DNA of 37,262 bases from UBA7236 sp964638865 (GTDB taxonomy: Bacteria > Bacteroidota > Bacteroidia > Chitinophagales > BACL12), in contig CAZXBG010000013.1 in the NCBI GenBank assembly GCA_964638865.1, positions 1 through 37,262 of the forward strand. Reading direction: 5' to 3'. Positions 24,466 to 32,138 of the stretch are shown here, in pieces. Both the position numbers and the translations under genes were made by a program. Position 1 is the first letter of the stretch; each line of letters begins with the position of its first letter. The notes under the pieces are model-generated. The model was not told where the DNA came from and made no database searches. It worked only from the letters and a program-made list of their open reading frames with translations.

Positions 24466-25425
24466 TCATTTATTACTCACAAAAATATCTTTAAGGTAAG
24501 GATGATCTTTAAAATATAAATAAACCATCGATGCTTCCTTCATCCTGCCTTTCGACGAAGGATGTATACCGCCTTTTCCGGAATCTTCGCAATTCCATGT
24601 ATATCCGTTTTTATTTCCAATTACTCCGTCAGTCCAGAGTGCTGGGCCCCAATCAATAAATGGAATTTCATCTGCTGTAAATCCTTTTTCCCCTTTTATT
24701 TGTTTTTCCAAAAGCCATTTTACTGTCCAGCTGTTGTAATATGCGGTCGGTTCCTTAAGCTCTTGTGGACCTTCCCCAATTTCGCCGATATAACCGGCAT
24801 AGGTGCGGTCTGAAATAAATACAACTCTTATATTCGGAAATTTATTTTTAATTTCTTTGAGCATTAACTGATATTTTTCTATCTGCGTATAACATTGTTC
24901 AGGAAAGGGTTGTTGATAGGATAAAATATCTCCACTGCTTATCCAAATGATCTGAATTTGTTCCAATGATATATCTTCATCATTGAGAATGGTATCTACA
25001 ATTTGCCAATAATTACCATTGGCTTCTGTCATTGAATTAATATCCTTCCCACCCTGTGCGCCAATAATGATCTTCAATTGCTCATCCTGATTTTGCGAGT
25101 CATAAATGGATCTTACAAACCTTCCTGTCATCGCGGCAGTGCTGAATCCCAGCACCATAAATCCTATTTTACCGTTTGCTGAATCATAAATACCCTCTGC
25201 ATTTAAAGGTTTTATTATAGTGCCTGCTTCCTTACCTTTTTGAAAATGTGCGAGCGGAATTTCATTATTTCCATCAGGATATTTCCCTCCAATAAATCCA
25301 TTAAAGGTTGACTTTCCAAGATCAGCAACAGGTATTAGCCCCGTTGACTCCAGGGTGCAATTTTGTCCCAATACCCATTCTAACGAAAAGATAATAACAA
25401 ATATATAAATGATAAATTTATGCAT
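24466..25425 (-). CDS. Secreted SGNH-hydrolase-like protein, no sorting domain
   Basis: 319 residues. Signal peptide ends near 'VLGQ'. It is a paralogue of the protein at 8996: 'STGLIPVADLGKSTFNG', block-I-like 'MVLGFSTAAMTGRF', 'GAQGGKDINSM', 'IIWISSGD', 'VFISDRTYAGYIG', 'DWGPALWTDG' and 'GGIHPSSKGRMKEAS'. The last block looks like the GDSL 'DGIHP' element with Gly in place of the Asp; another Asp sits seven residues before the His in both paralogues. Unlike its relative it lacks a T9SS C-terminal domain, so it should remain in the periplasm or be a lipid-free exported protein. It begins 1 base after the DUF5686 gene's stop and is surely co-translated with it. Esterase activity is inferred only. 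Confidence 0.85.
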   Translation of the reverse strand: MHKFIIYIFVIIFSLEWVLGQNCTLESTGLIPVADLGKSTFNGFIGGKYPDGNNEIPLAHFQKGKEAGTIIKPLNAEGIYDSANGKIGFMVLGFSTAAMTGRFVRSIYDSQNQDEQLKIIIGAQGGKDINSMTEANGNYWQIVDTILNDEDISLEQIQIIWISSGDILSYQQPFPEQCYTQIEKYQLMLKEIKNKFPNIRVVFISDRTYAGYIGEIGEGPQELKEPTAYYNSWTVKWLLEKQIKGEKGFTADEIPFIDWGPALWTDGVIGNKNGYTWNCEDSGKGGIHPSSKGRMKEASMVYLYFKDHPYLKDIFVSNK

Positions 25426-25426
25426 A

Positions 25427-27895
25427 TTAAAATCCTATTCCCAATAATATTCTAAAATGTTCTGCCGGATAATTATTGTCGAATCGAAATGGTGTATATG
25501 CGAAATCGATTCTTGCAATTTTAAAAATATGTTCTATTCCGGCGGCAACTTCAAAATAGTTATCCAGCGCGTCGTTTTGCAAATATTGTACTGTAAATAC
25601 AGGCTCCAATTTCAACTGTTTAAATAAAGGTAATTTCCTGAAAATAAATCCTTCGGTATGCCATTGCACATGTGCTGCGTAATAATAGTTTTCTGAGAGC
25701 GCAGCATAATAAGGCAGTAGAAAATAACTGTCAATTGTTAATCTGCTTATCAATGTTTCGTTGCCAGGAAAGTTAAATTTATCGGCGGCAGATAAATTCC
25801 TTTTTCCTACAAGCAAACCTGCACTGCTGTGATATTGTAAATTTCCTGCCAAACCTAATTTTATATTATCCTGAATACTGAATTCAAATTTATCATAACG
25901 AACCGAATTTTCAACAATGTTTTCAAATGCTTTTTCATAATTTAATTCCAAACGCGGATATTTGGAATCTAAAATGTATTTTTCATCCGGCTGTTTGATG
26001 TATTGTTGTTTAATTTGATATCGAATCGAAATTCCTGCCGTGAGTTTTGATGGCATAGCCTTATTAAAGGGAGTTTCGGAAAATGGAAAATAATTAGGCG
26101 TAAAGGTTTTATCCGGAAAATCAATCCAGGAATCAATAACATCGAGATTATCCAGATAGGTTCTATCGCGAAATCCTGCATTAAAGCTCGCATAAAATCC
26201 GTTAAACAATTCTTTTGAATAAGCTGCTTCCAGATATTGTGCCCGATAAATTTTTAAATAATTTTCTTCCGCAAACAAACTGTAAAATGAATTTACAATC
26301 GGAATTATTCCTGATTCGTTAAATTGAAACACATTACTTCCACCTCTTAACAATATTGTTGTTCTGGAAAATTGATCGAACATGTAGGAAAAGGTTCCGT
26401 TTACAAATAATTTATCAGCATCTATGGCATACCGCACATTTGGAATAAATACCATTACATCTTTTGAATCCCACTCTTTTGAGATCCTTACCCTTAGGTT
26501 CACAACATATCCTTCTACTGTATTAAACTGTATTAATTCCGGAAGTGGATTAGTACTTATAAAAATATCTGATTTTGATCTTCTGTAATTATAACCACTG
26601 AGAAGATCGCTCGCCGAAAATTTATTAAATATTCTGTCCACCGAATCCTGATAAGCAGGAGTTTCCTTTAAAATTTGCAGAGAATCCTTTTTGCGATAAT
26701 CTATAAGTTCTTCTGATGTTAACTTGATTGGCCTGCTATTGCTCCAGTAAATGGAATCTTTTTTATTTGAATTTTCCTCAATCCGTGTGACCTCTGCCGA
26801 AAAGAAATTTTTTGAAAATACCGGATTGATGGTATAATCCTTATAAAAAGCATGAAAAAAACCATTTCCTTTAATACCAAAAATGGAATAATTAAAATTG
26901 AACTTATTCGACAATAGGGTGAGGTGTTCATTATCAGAATAAAAATATTCTTGTTCCACTCTAAAAGTATCCAGAAATTCGAGCCCATTTTCTTTTCGCA
27001 ATTCTAATTGCAATCCACTAATATGATAATCATCGTCGGTTATATAAATTATTCCGGAATAAGCAGGATCCGTTTTTCGTTTTGGAATTACCTTAATTTT
27101 ATAAATCTCATGGTTGTTATCGAATACAGAGCTAATCAGTTTATATTCGTAAAAAAACATCGCATTATCAGCAATAGGTGATACAAAACCGCGCTGTGAA
27201 AATCCCTCCAGGGTCTCCAGGTTCTCATAAAAATTCATTCCCATGCTCGCTGCGTCGTTCCAACTGAAACTTTGATCATTTCCACTAACAATAGAAGCTT
27301 TCATGATCTCCTTTGTTTTATCGGGAAATTGAAAATGAAAATTAGAAACTGATTCCGATAAATAAACGATGCCTGTATTATTTGTATCCACATCAAGAAT
27401 TGTATTTAATTCAATACCCAATATTTTATCAGGTGCTTCTGTAAATTTTTGTAAGCCTTTGATATACACCTCACAGGAGTAAGTTGAAATTTCCTTAAGA
27501 TGTTCTGATCTTTTATTGATGGCACTTCGCATTATTGCATAAGCAGGATCCTCTTTGTCAGATCTGATAACTACTTCCTGAAGCTCCGTTGCTTCCTCCA
27601 ATAAAATAATATTGAGTGAAATATCCTGATCAAAAATGGTTATCACAATTTCCTGTTTTGTATATCCAATATATTGAAAAATGATATTATAATTTCCGGG
27701 TTCCACAATAAGACTAAAAACTCCATTTTCATTTGTAGCACATGCGTAATTACTGTTTTTAATGTAGACATTACAAAAGGGTAGTGGTTCATTTTTTTCG
27801 TTGCTGACCACCCCCTCGATACGCGTTGCAAAAACGGAATTCACAAAAGCCAAAGAGCTTAGTATCAGCAATAAAAATTTTACCCACTTGCCCAT
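25427..27895 (-). CDS. DUF5686 outer-membrane protein with carboxypeptidase-regulatory-like domain
   Basis: 822 residues. Signal peptide to about 'NSVFA'. Residues about 25-105 are a carboxypeptidase-regulatory-like (CarbopepD_reg_2) beta-sandwich ('IEGVVSNEKNEPLPFCNVYI', 'GNYNIIFQYIGY'), a domain common at the N-terminus of TonB-linked outer-membrane proteins. The DUF5686 region follows ('DPAYAIMRSAINKRSEHLKE', 'CEVYIKG'), with a long strand-rich C-terminal part (about 430-822) ending in an aromatic strand 'EHFRILLGIGF', as expected for a beta-barrel. No TonB box or plug is seen. Family function is unknown to me; an outer-membrane location is likely. It stands between an anti-sigma-like barrel gene (49-base gap) and an SGNH-like gene (1-base gap). 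Confidence 0.9.
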   Translation of the reverse strand: MGKWVKFLLLILSSLAFVNSVFATRIEGVVSNEKNEPLPFCNVYIKNSNYACATNENGVFSLIVEPGNYNIIFQYIGYTKQEIVITIFDQDISLNIILLEEATELQEVVIRSDKEDPAYAIMRSAINKRSEHLKEISTYSCEVYIKGLQKFTEAPDKILGIELNTILDVDTNNTGIVYLSESVSNFHFQFPDKTKEIMKASIVSGNDQSFSWNDAASMGMNFYENLETLEGFSQRGFVSPIADNAMFFYEYKLISSVFDNNHEIYKIKVIPKRKTDPAYSGIIYITDDDYHISGLQLELRKENGLEFLDTFRVEQEYFYSDNEHLTLLSNKFNFNYSIFGIKGNGFFHAFYKDYTINPVFSKNFFSAEVTRIEENSNKKDSIYWSNSRPIKLTSEELIDYRKKDSLQILKETPAYQDSVDRIFNKFSASDLLSGYNYRRSKSDIFISTNPLPELIQFNTVEGYVVNLRVRISKEWDSKDVMVFIPNVRYAIDADKLFVNGTFSYMFDQFSRTTILLRGGSNVFQFNESGIIPIVNSFYSLFAEENYLKIYRAQYLEAAYSKELFNGFYASFNAGFRDRTYLDNLDVIDSWIDFPDKTFTPNYFPFSETPFNKAMPSKLTAGISIRYQIKQQYIKQPDEKYILDSKYPRLELNYEKAFENIVENSVRYDKFEFSIQDNIKLGLAGNLQYHSSAGLLVGKRNLSAADKFNFPGNETLISRLTIDSYFLLPYYAALSENYYYAAHVQWHTEGFIFRKLPLFKQLKLEPVFTVQYLQNDALDNYFEVAAGIEHIFKIARIDFAYTPFRFDNNYPAEHFRILLGIGF

Positions 27896-27944
27896 GCGGT
27901 AAAGATAATTCAGTAAATCAGAATGTAATTAATTAAAAGTGTTA

Positions 27945-29177
27945 TTACCGGAATACATAATTGAGACTTCCCCTGAGCCCAAATACAAAATTGCGTTTTG
28001 CATTGTCGGTAAATGGTTCGTCGTGTAGAGATATATCGTTAGAAATTGTTCCTCTTGCTCCGGCAGATAGGTAAAGATTATCCTGTATATAAATATCATA
28101 ATCCAAACCTAAAACAAGGGAAATCTCGTCGTCTTTAAATACCTTATCGGTAGTTTCATATCGTTTATCCTGTGGCAATCTGTAAGAACGCAACATGCCA
28201 TATTGAGCGCCAACGGAATAATTTAAAATAACCGGTTTATTGGTCAGATCAGAAATGCGGCCCACCTTAATTTTTGCAGTAACCGGTATGAGATCATAAC
28301 TTAAGGAAAGTGATTTTTGCACGATATCCCCTTCTTCCGACATTACATAATTTTGACCTTGAATAGAGTTGTAAATATATTCTGCCTGAATTCCGAATTT
28401 ATTAGAGAAATTATATCCTAAAACAAATCCTTTGGAAGTTCCAAATTTTAAGGAAGGCTGAATTGGTCTTTCCTCCTTGAATAAATTACCGGATTCTAAA
28501 ATGGAGGTTTGGTTATAACTTCCACTCACTCCTATATACATTCCGCGCATATCAAAATCTTTCAGGTTGCTAAACACAGATTTTGATTGAAATGCCACAG
28601 ATTCCTCCTCGTCTTCATTTGTTATATAATCGTAGGAGAATAAAGGAATAGAAACATCAGAGTTGTATATCCTGTCAATGATTTCAATGTTTTCAGCAGT
28701 AAGTTCCTCTTCATCCTCCATAAAAGCAGGTGCATTGATATAATCCTCCGTTTGAATATGCGATTTGATATTGGAAGCAAGTATAGTATTGATCGTATTT
28801 GTATTCTCTTCTACGTCATTTCGAGAGTTTGTATTTGTTTCCGCAATCTGAATAACTGCCTTTTTGGTTTGGGAAATATTGGAAGTTAATACAGGAACAA
28901 TGGCCTCAGCGGCAATAAATTCTTGCACTACAGGGTTTTCGCTGTAATTCCTAATTTGAGCTATAACATTTTTATTATTTGCAGGAATTGCAATAAAACA
29001 AAGGCTGACAAAAATAAATAGGAGAGCTGCATACCTCGAATAGGGTATGTTTTTCGGAGTTTTGTGTGTGTTGTCCAGCTCATTTTCGATGTTGTTCCAA
29101 ACATCTGAAGAGGGCTTCAACTCATAATTTTCAAATACTCCGCGAAATAATTGGTCAATATGATGTTTATTGTCCAC
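27945..29177 (-). CDS. Anti-sigma-like N-terminus plus one membrane helix fused to an outer-membrane beta-barrel
   Basis: 410 residues, start GTG 29177, overlapping the sigma-factor stop by 11 bases. Residues 1-45 are hydrophilic with 'IDQLFRGVFENYELKPSSDVW', a pattern I know from proteins encoded next to ECF sigma factors in Bacteroidota. A single hydrophobic helix follows (about 48-66). Residues about 67-205 form an acidic, low-complexity linker. From about 211 ('GMYIGVSGSYNQTS') to the end are alternating strands ending in 'RNFVFGLRGSLNYVFR', like porin-family/OMP_b-brl barrels with a terminal aromatic. The likely reading is a sigma-binding cytoplasmic end tied to an outer-membrane barrel. 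An alternative is an ordinary barrel whose hydrophobic stretch is a late signal peptide. Confidence 0.8.
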   Translation of the reverse strand: MDNKHHIDQLFRGVFENYELKPSSDVWNNIENELDNTHKTPKNIPYSRYAALLFIFVSLCFIAIPANNKNVIAQIRNYSENPVVQEFIAAEAIVPVLTSNISQTKKAVIQIAETNTNSRNDVEENTNTINTILASNIKSHIQTEDYINAPAFMEDEEELTAENIEIIDRIYNSDVSIPLFSYDYITNEDEEESVAFQSKSVFSNLKDFDMRGMYIGVSGSYNQTSILESGNLFKEERPIQPSLKFGTSKGFVLGYNFSNKFGIQAEYIYNSIQGQNYVMSEEGDIVQKSLSLSYDLIPVTAKIKVGRISDLTNKPVILNYSVGAQYGMLRSYRLPQDKRYETTDKVFKDDEISLVLGLDYDIYIQDNLYLSAGARGTISNDISLHDEPFTDNAKRNFVFGLRGSLNYVFR

Positions 29178-29745
29178 TTGCTTTGCGTTTCAGACCTGTG
29201 CGTTGTTCTACCATTTCCATTAAAATGTACCGAGCACGTGCCAATTGACTCTTAGATGTACCTTCACTGATGTTTAGTTGCTCGGCAATTTCTTTATGTG
29301 AAAATCCTTCTATGGCATAGAGGCTAAAAACAGTCTTATATCCAGGTGAAAGTGCAGCTATCATATTCATCAGATCATCTACTGCCAGCTTACTTATAAC
29401 GCTTTCATCCACAAATTCCACCTCCGTATTTTCAACGTCAACAATAGGATATAATAAATTTTTTCTTCTATGCATTTCAATGGCAGTATTCACCATTATT
29501 TTTCTCAGCCAACCCTCAAAACTTCCTTCAAATCGAAATCTGTCCAGATTTTTAAACGCTTTAACAAAGCCTTCCTGCAAAATATCCTCTGCAATCTGGT
29601 AATCAGGAGCGTAACGCAAACAAACTCCAAACATTTTTGAGGCAAAACGATCGTAGAGCATTTTTTGAAAGACCCTATTGCCCTTGGCTGACTCTCTAAT
29701 CAGATGCTCATCGTTATAGGTTGCAGGTAAATTGACTTGTCTCAT
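29167..29745 (-). CDS. ECF-type RNA polymerase sigma factor
   Basis: 192 residues. Region 2 is visible (about 25-95): 'FQKMLYDRFASKMFGVCLRY', 'AEDILQEGFVKAFKNLDRF' (core binding and -10 recognition) and 'FEGWLRKIMVNTAIEMHRR'. Region 4 (about 125-180): 'LSPGYKTVFSLYAIEGFSHK' and the helix-turn-helix 'EIAEQLNISEGTSKSQLARAR' split across its turn. No region 1.1 or 3 is present, and there is no SnoaL-like extension, so it is a plain ECF sigma. It heads a four-gene minus-strand run; the 11-base overlap with the anti-sigma-like gene suggests coupled synthesis and control by it. Its target promoters cannot be told from the window. Confidence 0.95.
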   Translation of the reverse strand: MRQVNLPATYNDEHLIRESAKGNRVFQKMLYDRFASKMFGVCLRYAPDYQIAEDILQEGFVKAFKNLDRFRFEGSFEGWLRKIMVNTAIEMHRRKNLLYPIVDVENTEVEFVDESVISKLAVDDLMNMIAALSPGYKTVFSLYAIEGFSHKEIAEQLNISEGTSKSQLARARYILMEMVEQRTGLKRKASGQ

Positions 29746-29820
29746 AAATCAGTTTAGAATTATTAAAATGGTGGTTAAACTATTTCTATTGCGCGGTAAG
29801 TTAAATATTTTTTCTGAAAT

Positions 29821-30396
29821 TCAAAAATTTTTATAAAGGAATTCTGTCAGCAATTTAAAAGCTTTTGCCCTGTGGCTGAATTTGGTTTTTTCCTCTGCTG
29901 TCATTTGAGCAAAGGTAAGTGCTGCGCCATCCGGAATAAAAACAGGATCGTATCCAAATCCATTCGTTCCCAGTGCAGATTCAATAATTTTGCCCGTCAC
30001 AATTCCTGTAAATTGGTTATAAGAATTTTCAATTGCCAAAGTAAATACAGTCTTGAACTCAGCCCTTCTGTCTTCAACATTCCGAAGGTTGAGCAAAACA
30101 AGATTTATATTCTCTGCAGCATCTCTGCTTCCCGAATAATGAGCGGAAAAAACGCCGGGTTCTCCGTTTAAGGCTAATACTCCAAGACCGGAATCCTCTG
30201 AAAAACAGTTACACCCATATTTTTCAAACACATATTGCGCTTTTTGCATGGAATTTTCCTCTATCGTAAAATGTGTTTCCGGAATCTCTTCAAAACACCC
30301 TATATCTTCTAAACTCCTGATTTGTATGGTTTCAGGAACCATCAGTTTAACTTCTTTGATCTTATTTTTATTGGCCGTAGCGAATACTATCTGCAT
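29821..30396 (-). CDS. rdgB: XTP/dITP (non-canonical purine NTP) pyrophosphatase
   Basis: 191 residues, the usual RdgB/HAM1 length. It hydrolyses dITP, XTP and similar deaminated purine nucleotides to the monophosphate and PPi, keeping them out of DNA and RNA. Motifs: 'FATANKNKIKE' at the N-terminus (nucleotide-binding Asn and Lys), 'SEDSGL' with catalytic Asp68, 'GEPGVFSAHYSG' and 'GTNGFGYDPVF', and 'FSHRAKAF' near the end. All key residues are present. It starts 3 bases after the stop of the unknown gene at 30400 and is likely co-transcribed with it. Cytoplasmic. Confidence 0.95.
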   Translation of the reverse strand: MQIVFATANKNKIKEVKLMVPETIQIRSLEDIGCFEEIPETHFTIEENSMQKAQYVFEKYGCNCFSEDSGLGVLALNGEPGVFSAHYSGSRDAAENINLVLLNLRNVEDRRAEFKTVFTLAIENSYNQFTGIVTGKIIESALGTNGFGYDPVFIPDGAALTFAQMTAEEKTKFSHRAKAFKLLTEFLYKNF

Positions 30397-30399
30397 CCC

Positions 30400-30882
30400 T
30401 TAAATATTATACATCAATTTTAACTGATTCCACAATAATAAACGCGCTGGTTTTTCCATACCTTCAATATTATCACAGATAACAATATCTATATTATTGA
30501 ATTTCAATAATTTATGATTTCTATAAACAAAATGTAAACCAAGCATCTCTGCAGTAACTCCGAAACAGATCAGTTTGGAAAATGAAATTGTTTTAGATAA
30601 AGCATAAAAACGCAGTGGGTGATCGGATTTATATCTTAAAAAAACGGTTTCTTCAGGATCTAACTTCACGGCAACAATAAGTTTTTTAATGGACTCTATG
30701 CCCTCAGCACTAATATCCTCGCCATTTACACCGGAATAAATGATCAAGGTGCCATTATTATTTGACAGATTTATGGGATTTAAATTGGCATTAATTGCCG
30801 ATATTGTTAGTTTTGCAGAAGAGGGGATCAGGTATACCTTTTCGTCCACTATTGCCGCGGGAAATTCAATTTTATCTATCAT
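30400..30882 (-). CDS. Conserved-looking hypothetical protein upstream of rdgB
   Basis: 160 residues with no signal peptide or membrane helix. Secondary-structure reading gives alternating strands and helices: a strand-rich start ('VDEKVYLIPSSAKLTISAI'), 'GTLIIYSG', a helix 'DISAEGIESIKKLIVAVKL', a strand 'ETVFLRY', and a C-terminal 'KPARLLLWNQLKLMYNI' helix. The last helix rich in Leu/Trp/Lys could be a protein-contact tail. I do not recognise a family. The gene is divergent from ilvE (71-base gap) and 3 bases from rdgB, which argues that it is real and expressed with rdgB. A role in DNA metabolism would be a guess by association. Confidence 0.75.
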   Translation of the reverse strand: MIDKIEFPAAIVDEKVYLIPSSAKLTISAINANLNPINLSNNNGTLIIYSGVNGEDISAEGIESIKKLIVAVKLDPEETVFLRYKSDHPLRFYALSKTISFSKLICFGVTAEMLGLHFVYRNHKLLKFNNIDIVICDNIEGMEKPARLLLWNQLKLMYNI

Positions 30883-30953
30883 CTCTTGGCATCTAGAAAT
30901 TTATTGTAAATTTATCAATCCTTTATCTGTAAAAAAACCAAGTTTTTCAACAT

Positions 30954-32078
30954 ATGAAAGTTGCCCTAAATCCTTCCTTCGAAATTGATATTCAATTATC
31001 CTCTGTTTCGCACATAAATTCTGTTGATTTTGAAAACCTGCAATTCGGTAAGGTATTTACCGATCACATGTTTGTGGCAGATTATGCAGGTGGAAAGTGG
31101 CAAAATTGTATGATAAGGCCAATTTCGAGTTTACATCTGCATCCGGCAACGTCTGCCTTACATTATGGACAGGCAATTTTTGAAGGGATGAAAGCCTTTA
31201 AAAATCAGGAGGGAAAGGCCGGTGTTTTCAGACCGGACATGAATTGGAATAGAATTAACGAATCGTGTGTCAGGATGGCTATTCCGGAAATTCCAGAAGA
31301 ATTGTTCATGAATGCAATTTTTAATCTTGTAGATATTGAACAAAACTGGATACCGGATACGGATGACGGTTCTATGTATATACGCCCGTTTATATTTGCT
31401 ACCGACGATTTTGTGGGCATAAAACCATCTGATACCTTCAAATTTGTGATTTTCTGTTGTCCTGTATCAAAATACTATCAAAAACCAGTGAGGGTTTATA
31501 TGCAGGAGGAATATGTGAGGGCCTTTCCGGGAGGAACGGGTGCGGTAAAAGCAGCAGGAAATTATGCCGCAACCATGATGCCGCTTAAAGCAATTCGCGA
31601 AAAAGGGTACGATCAGATGTTGTGGATCGACGGAGTTACACATAATCGGCTGCAGGAAATAGGCACCATGAATGTATTTATACAAATTGATGATACTATT
31701 ATAACAATCCCAACTGATGAAGGAACAATTTTAAAGGGTGTTACGCGTGATTCTTGCATTACTTTGTTAAAGGAAGCCGGTTATAAAGTGGAGATAAGAG
31801 ATGTTACTATTGAGGAATTACTTAATGCTCAGCGGGCGGGGCGACTGCTTGATGCATTTGGTACAGGTACTGCGGCTACTATTGCGCCCATAGGGGTTAT
31901 CGGTTATAAGGATGTTGCTTACGAATTACCTCCTGTTGAAGGCCGCAAAACTTCAAATTGGCTGAAACAGGAAATGTGGGAAATTAGAAAAGGAATTGCT
32001 AAAGACAGATATGGATGGATGTGGGATGTGGAGACCTATATCAAAAACTACAGCAATAAAATTGGTGTTGAGGAGTAA
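30954..32078 (+). CDS. ilvE: Branched-chain amino acid aminotransferase (class IV)
   Basis: 374 residues. A PLP enzyme that interconverts Leu, Ile, Val and their 2-oxo acids with glutamate/2-oxoglutarate. Its length and the motifs 'HPATSALHYGQAIFEGMKAF', 'FCCPVSKYY' and 'GVTRDSCITLL' fit the longer (mammalian-like, BCAT-II) branch of IlvE. The Schiff-base lysine is K199 in 'GAVKAAGNYAA'. 'DAFGTGTAATIAPIG' binds the PLP phosphate. The end 'IRKGIAKDRYGWM' is typical. It stands alone on the plus strand between two divergent/convergent minus-strand units. Leader mRNA must begin in the 71-base gap; no T-box or attenuator was recognised there. Cytoplasmic; complete. Confidence 0.96.
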   Translation: MKVALNPSFEIDIQLSSVSHINSVDFENLQFGKVFTDHMFVADYAGGKWQNCMIRPISSLHLHPATSALHYGQAIFEGMKAFKNQEGKAGVFRPDMNWNRINESCVRMAIPEIPEELFMNAIFNLVDIEQNWIPDTDDGSMYIRPFIFATDDFVGIKPSDTFKFVIFCCPVSKYYQKPVRVYMQEEYVRAFPGGTGAVKAAGNYAATMMPLKAIREKGYDQMLWIDGVTHNRLQEIGTMNVFIQIDDTIITIPTDEGTILKGVTRDSCITLLKEAGYKVEIRDVTIEELLNAQRAGRLLDAFGTGTAATIAPIGVIGYKDVAYELPPVEGRKTSNWLKQEMWEIRKGIAKDRYGWMWDVETYIKNYSNKIGVEE

Positions 32079-32138
32079 TCAACACCCAAAAATTATTGCG
32101 TTTTTAGGTCACTTTTTATATTGTGATTAAAGCGATAA

